The notes below the pieces were generated by a model. That model ran no database searches. It worked only from the letters and a program-made list of their open reading frames with translations, and was not told the DNA's origin. The position numbers were made by a program, and so were the translations under genes. From Candidatus Omnitrophota bacterium (GTDB lineage Bacteria; Omnitrophota; Gorgyraeia; Zapsychrales; Zapsychraceae), in assembly GCA_030634235.1 (NCBI GenBank), contig DAOWBD010000025.1, positions 1-9,529 on the forward strand: a DNA stretch of 9,529 nucleotides. Reading direction: 5' to 3'. This document shows, in pieces, positions 6,594 through 9,529 of the stretch; the stretch's first letter is position 1; the number at the start of each line of letters is the position of its first letter.

Positions 6594-6824
6594 TTACTCT
6601 TCCTCAATAACAACCATGACATTATTTCTATCGACTTTAGCTACTCCGCGCGCGATCGGAAACTCCCTTCCATCGACTTCAATGATCCCTTTGAGCAAAC
6701 GGCTCAAAACACGCTTGTGGAAGGAAAGAACCTCAAAAACCCCGGTATCACCGGGCAAAATGACACTTTCTGCCTCCCCTTTAAAAACAATTTTAATTGT
6801 ACTCATAATAGTAACACTAAGCAT
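6594..6824 (-). CDS. atpC: F1 ATP synthase epsilon subunit, N-terminal domain only
   Basis: The epsilon subunit sits at the foot of the gamma shaft. The product is 76 residues and covers only the N-terminal beta sandwich (SVILPGDTGVFEVLSFHKRV, then IARGVAKVDRNNVMVVIEEE); ordinary epsilon proteins of 130-140 residues add two C-terminal helices that inhibit ATP hydrolysis. ATG 6824 is preferred because it supplies the first beta strand (LSVTIMS) expected from alignment with known epsilon proteins; ATG 6806 would give 70 residues and lose it. Neither start has a clear Shine-Dalgarno. It is the first gene of the operon, whereas atpC is usually last. The frame is intact and the family assignment is clear. 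Confidence 0.9.
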   Translation of the reverse strand: MLSVTIMSTIKIVFKGEAESVILPGDTGVFEVLSFHKRVLSRLLKGIIEVDGREFPIARGVAKVDRNNVMVVIEEE

Positions 6825-6834
6825 ATATATAATT

Positions 6835-6863
6835 ATTATAGTCGTATTCGACTCTATGTTCTA
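6835..6863 (-). promoter_or_regulatory. Candidate sigma70-type promoter of the atp operon
   Basis: On the minus strand a perfect TATAAT lies at 6840-6835, just before atpC. Seventeen bases further up is TAGAAC (6863-6858), matching only three of six bases of the -35 consensus. A start site near 6828 would give an almost leaderless mRNA for ATG 6824, which fits the lack of a Shine-Dalgarno there. The region is AT-rich, so a chance TATAAT is possible. Confidence 0.3.
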
Positions 6864-6903
6864 GAGGTATTCGTGAAAATTCATTCGTTTTAAATGATTT
6901 ATC

Positions 6904-6950
6904 CTCTATTAGGTTGAATTCAATAATGCTCGATTTGTAACCTAATAGAG
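6904..6950. repeat. 12-bp inverted repeat upstream of atpC
   Basis: CTCTATTAGGTT (6904-6915) and AACCTAATAGAG (6939-6950) are perfect inverted copies separated by 23 bases; a 10-base palindrome TTGAATTCAA (6914-6923) overlaps the left arm. No T-run follows on the minus strand, so a classical terminator is not supported. It may be an operator, a hairpin in a leader, or the end of a small mobile repeat. Confidence 0.75.
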
Positions 6951-6960
6951 TATAAGAAGT

Positions 6961-7125
6961 GCGGTGAGAATCCTTCGACTCGCTTTCGCTCGCTCAGGAT
7001 GATTCGACGCTCCGATCTAGGCGGTGAGCAAGCGAAGGCCTTCGACGCGTTCACTTCGTTCACTTGCTCAGGCCAAGTCCTAAGCAAATTTACATAATCT
7101 AAAGTCGAAGAACGAAGCGCGTCGA
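6961..7125. repeat. Cluster of REP-like imperfect palindromes in the gene-free stretch
   Basis: Two related units start with the same GCGGTGAG, at 6961 and 7021, exactly 60 bases apart. Unit one is a palindromic element bounded by ATCCT (6970-6974) and AGGAT (6996-7000) around CTTCGACTCGCTTTCGCTCG. Unit two is bounded by GGCCT (7037-7041) and AGGCC (7070-7074), includes TTCACTT twice and GAGCAAG/CTTGCTC as a further inverted pair. A third, inverted fragment containing GAAGCGCGTCGAA lies near 7110-7125. The style CCTTCGAC...GCTCAGG is typical of extragenic palindromic repeats. The rest of the gene-free stretch (6825-7143) holds the inverted repeat and promoter candidate only. A 73-codon frame across it is not credible as a gene. 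Confidence 0.75.
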
Positions 7126-7143
7126 ACCATAATGCTGCCACTA

Positions 7144-8031
7144 TTAGCTCTCCTTATCAGGATTTCCTTGCTCCGGAAACGCCGATTCCCGAGCTTCTGA
7201 AATGAGATTTTTCGTCGCGTGAGCCTGCGTCTGCCAAGTAAAGAAGAACACGCCGGCCAACATTCCGATAAAGAGCATAATAATGAAAATGATCATCCAA
7301 CTGGTGCTTTCGGTGGGGGACTCTGTCTTTAGTTCTGATGCTTCAAGGACATCCGGCTTAGGCAACGAACTGGCAACGACCAACTGTTTCTCAAGCCGGT
7401 CAATATCTTCTTTGACCTGATTGACGATCTTAAGATTATTACGGTAAATGCCAATATGGCTTTTGCGACTGACAGTGTCGTCATCTTGCGTAACAGTAAC
7501 AGTATCAAGCACTTCATATATTGTTTCCCCTAAAAGCTGCGCCGACTCATAGAACTGGCTTCCCTCCAGCCGCGTAACGATAGATTCCGTTTGCACCTTT
7601 AAGGAATCCAAACGCCCTTGAGGAATAATCCAGGCGTCCTTCAGTTCTATGTTAAATGTTTTGGTCTCTGCCGGATTGAGCTTAACCTCATCTTTATACA
7701 CGTAGTACATGGACTGCTCGGAATCGAATTCAATATCAAGCCCGGATGCATCGATGATCATATCCGGTGTTATTTCTTTCGGCAAATAAGTCTTGATCTG
7801 GACAGTTTGCGTCTTGACATCAGAGGGATTAACAGCGATGACACTCAACTCTATCGATTCTCTTTCCCGTTCCTGGGCAGAAGCCGTAAGAGAAGAACAA
7901 AGGATAAGACCGAATATTCCCAAACATATCACTGTAAAACTGAGCGGAGATTTGATTCTCACCCAAAGAGATTTGTCGAGGTAGCCAATAGTACGAGGGT
8001 TAGTTGAAGAAACTATGGACAACCGGTGCAT
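7144..8031 (-). CDS. Signal-peptide-bearing, C-terminally anchored membrane protein of unknown function
   Basis: The 295-residue product is not recognised as a named family. Residues 29-50 are a hydrophobic signal segment after basic residues, ending in SLTASA before QERE, a plausible signal peptidase site near residue 52. Residues 58-137 look like a beta-sandwich domain (SVIAVNPSDV, IKTYLPKEITPDMI, YYVYKDEVKLNPAETKTFNI, ending in LKDAWIIP). Residues 140-215 are mostly helical. Residues 245-265 form a second membrane helix (MIIFIIMLFIGMLAGVFFFT) followed by a 30-residue polar tail, so most of the protein is predicted to lie outside the cytoplasm. ATG 8031 is set by an excellent AGGAGGT (8036-8042), four bases upstream; the start overlaps the preceding gene by 32 bases, suggesting co-expression and a joint role at the cell surface. 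Confidence 0.85.
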   Translation of the reverse strand: MHRLSIVSSTNPRTIGYLDKSLWVRIKSPLSFTVICLGIFGLILCSSLTASAQERERESIELSVIAVNPSDVKTQTVQIKTYLPKEITPDMIIDASGLDIEFDSEQSMYYVYKDEVKLNPAETKTFNIELKDAWIIPQGRLDSLKVQTESIVTRLEGSQFYESAQLLGETIYEVLDTVTVTQDDDTVSRKSHIGIYRNNLKIVNQVKEDIDRLEKQLVVASSLPKPDVLEASELKTESPTESTSWMIIFIIMLFIGMLAGVFFFTWQTQAHATKNLISEARESAFPEQGNPDKES

Positions 8032-9529
8032 CCTGACCTCCTAACTTTTGTTCAATAACTTTTTGCATAACTTCTGTCGCCCCTTGCACCTTGTCTGTCG
8101 TCCTGCGAATACCATTGACAGTTGGGGATGCTTCAAGGCCCATTTCAAACAGCGTGGTAAAATCATAACCCTCGTCACCGGTAAACTGAATAAACTGCGT
8201 GCGTATATCATCAACCGCCCTGACGATCGGATCGGTAATGCCTGCCTCAGCGATCTTTCTCGGGAGACGGTTGATCTTGAGCTTGATCCGCTCGAGCGCC
8301 ATACTTACGTCGCCACCGGTCGCCAGTGTACCTCTGACCGCATTGATCGCATCGAGCGCATCTTGCGCGACATCCTTGACGCCGGAACCGGAAGCAACAA
8401 GACCTTCGAGAGAAGTCAGTGATGTCGACTCAACGATAAATGTTCCAGACTCAACTGTCGCCGTCGTCGGCTCAACAACCGTTACAGTAACCGGTTTACC
8501 GGGGACATACATATCTGGTTGGACACTATCAATTTGATATTCAAACATGCCGGGAATATCTTTAACCTTACCCATCTTTGCCTCATCGATAATTTTCTCG
8601 TTCTCGAAGTTGACAATACTAATGACAGGCTTCCAGTCTTCCCTTCCTCTGAACTGTATGATCACCTTATCACCGATCAGAACGGTTCTGGGCATCAATA
8701 ATTGCCCGCCGGCTGTTTCGATATAGACAGCACCGGATTCTACACTGCCCGTCGTATCTTCCGTAACGATGACCGTAAAGGAAGTTCCCGGCTCATAAAT
8801 AGCTGAATCAATTTCATCGATAACATATTCGTAAAGAGCCTCTTTATCCTCAACTTCACTCATCGGTGTCGTTTCAACGATCGGAACATTCTCAAAATCA
8901 AGGATGACAATGAGAGGTATCAGGCCGCTTGAAAAACCGCGATAGCGCAACTTCACCGGCTCACCTGTAATCACTGACTGTGGTATCAGCAGCTTAGCCG
9001 CTTGAGATTTAGCAATTTTCTCCAGTGTCGCAGCAGCAAGCTCACTCCTTTCCGCCGCAATTTCCAAGTCTGCGGCCGACGCCAAACTCAAAGTCGCAGC
9101 ATCGCCAAGACTTTTAATAGAACCCGCAACGGACTTTGTAAAATCCTCTAATGACTTATCAATCATATCTGTCTGTATATTCATTTTGCTCTGGATCACC
9201 CCAAGCTGCGTATCCATCTTACTCTGAATAACGCCGGCTATAGCCGTTTCTACTTGAGACAGCGGTTTATCAAGTTTTTCCGCGATTTCTTTTTCCATGT
9301 CGCTCAGTTTCACTACTTCTGAAATAGAAAGCGCTGCAGGGGTGGTAAACGTTCCACACGTTCCAATGACAGCCGTTGTCAAAATAGTGTAAACCTTGCC
9401 CGCTTCCAAGCCCGTATCGGTCCATGGAGTCCCAGGAATAATAAGGCCCTCCTCAGTATTGGCTATTTTCTGAATCGCTGCATCTTCTCGGCATTCGTCG
9501 AGTTGCCCATCAACGAAAATTCGCGGATC
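8000..9529 (-). CDS. Large extracellular-type repeat protein, 3' part only (Fn3-like tail, coiled coil, tandem beta domains)
   Basis: The frame is open to the window edge, giving 509 residues of a longer protein whose start is outside. The first visible part (PWTDTGLEAGKVYTILTTAV) resembles the last strands of a fibronectin type III domain. Residues about 75-177 are helical and coiled-coil-like, with an 11-residue direct repeat beginning GVIQSKM at 99 and 110, then an Ala-rich stretch. Residues 179-272 and 277-367 are two copies of one beta-rich domain, sharing LLxPxxVxxGxxV, xRG, IVxxFEN, YxPGxxxTVxVxExTTxxVESG. Residues 370-509 are helical. No catalytic motif is visible. It may be a surface or cell-envelope structural protein; the overlap with the next, membrane-anchored gene suggests the two act together. 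Function is unknown. Confidence 0.82.
   Translation of the reverse strand, partial: DPRIFVDGQLDECREDAAIQKIANTEEGLIIPGTPWTDTGLEAGKVYTILTTAVIGTCGTFTTPAALSISEVVKLSDMEKEIAEKLDKPLSQVETAIAGVIQSKMDTQLGVIQSKMNIQTDMIDKSLEDFTKSVAGSIKSLGDAATLSLASAADLEIAAERSELAAATLEKIAKSQAAKLLIPQSVITGEPVKLRYRGFSSGLIPLIVILDFENVPIVETTPMSEVEDKEALYEYVIDEIDSAIYEPGTSFTVIVTEDTTGSVESGAVYIETAGGQLLMPRTVLIGDKVIIQFRGREDWKPVISIVNFENEKIIDEAKMGKVKDIPGMFEYQIDSVQPDMYVPGKPVTVTVVEPTTATVESGTFIVESTSLTSLEGLVASGSGVKDVAQDALDAINAVRGTLATGGDVSMALERIKLKINRLPRKIAEAGITDPIVRAVDDIRTQFIQFTGDEGYDFTTLFEMGLEASPTVNGIRRTTDKVQGATEVMQKVIEQKLGGQDAPVVHSFFN
8036..8042 (-). promoter_or_regulatory. Strong ribosome binding site fixing the start at 8031
   Basis: AGGAGGT on the minus strand, four bases before ATG 8031 and inside the coding end of the upstream gene. 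It supports the 32-base gene overlap rather than a later start. Confidence 0.8.
8429..8995 (-). repeat. Tandem duplication coding for two ~90-residue beta domains
   Basis: The segment 8714-8995 encodes the first copy and 8429-8701 the second. They align with matching landmarks: LLIPQSVITGEPV against LLMPRTVLIGDKV, LDFENVPIVE against VNFENEKIID, and ESGAVYIET against ESGTFIVES. The DNA has diverged, so this is an old duplication visible at protein level. Confidence 0.8.

Noticed and set aside
1779..6824. Reassignment of TAA or TAG to a sense codon in this organism
   Set aside because: TAA ends atpC, atpE, atpA, atpG, atpD and others, and TAG ends atpF, at positions matching normal family ends.
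6904..6950. Intrinsic terminator
   Set aside because: The stem is AT-rich, the loop is 23 bases and no T-run follows on either strand.
6920..7141. 73-codon minus-strand frame between the membrane protein gene and atpC
   Set aside because: It runs straight through the REP-like palindromes, its peptide has no family features, and no ribosome binding site is evident.

Overview
The window is a bacterial accessory or core-metabolic region in which every convincing gene lies on the minus strand, so transcription runs from high to low coordinates. Two gene blocks and a third at the left edge are visible. The shared features (type IV pilus/type II secretion ATPase, a compact F-type ATP synthase operon with a b-delta hybrid, secreted Fn3-like and repeat proteins, GC apparently near 45-55%) suggest a Gram-negative, possibly PVC/Omnitrophota-like uncultivated lineage. 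That placement is inference from style only; there is no rRNA or marker gene to settle it.

Right block (9529-7144): the 3' part of a large secreted-type repeat protein (Fn3-like tail, coiled coil with an 11-residue repeat, two copies of a beta domain of about 90 residues, helical tail) overlaps by 32 bases a 295-residue protein with a signal peptide and a C-terminal membrane anchor. A gene-free stretch of about 320 bases (6825-7143) follows. It carries REP-like imperfect palindromes, a 12-bp-arm inverted repeat and a weak promoter candidate.

Central block (6824-1779): an F1Fo ATP synthase operon in the unusual order epsilon, c, b-delta hybrid, alpha, gamma, beta (atpC-E-F-A-G-D). It has no a subunit (atpB), no separate delta gene and no atpI in the window. 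Several subunits are reduced or divergent: epsilon lacks the C-terminal helices, the b protein ends in a delta C-terminal domain without the delta N-terminal domain, alpha has a short N-terminus, and the c subunit lacks the usual glycine repeat. Most striking, two genes that otherwise look fully conserved each carry an in-frame nonsense codon: TAG at codon 5 of atpF (6345-6347) and TAA at codon 198 of atpD (2589-2591), the latter replacing the Glu of the conserved GERTREGN segment. As written, the locus cannot make an intact beta subunit without readthrough. The options are recent pseudogene formation of a second ATPase, a sequence or assembly error, or stop-codon suppression.

Left block (1744-1): 34 bases after atpD come a stand-alone MshEN-type domain protein with the canonical 24-5-24 motif spacing, and, with no gap, the GspE/PilB ATPase itself (truncated by the window edge). 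The tight spacing suggests these pilus/secretion genes could be read through from the ATP synthase operon.
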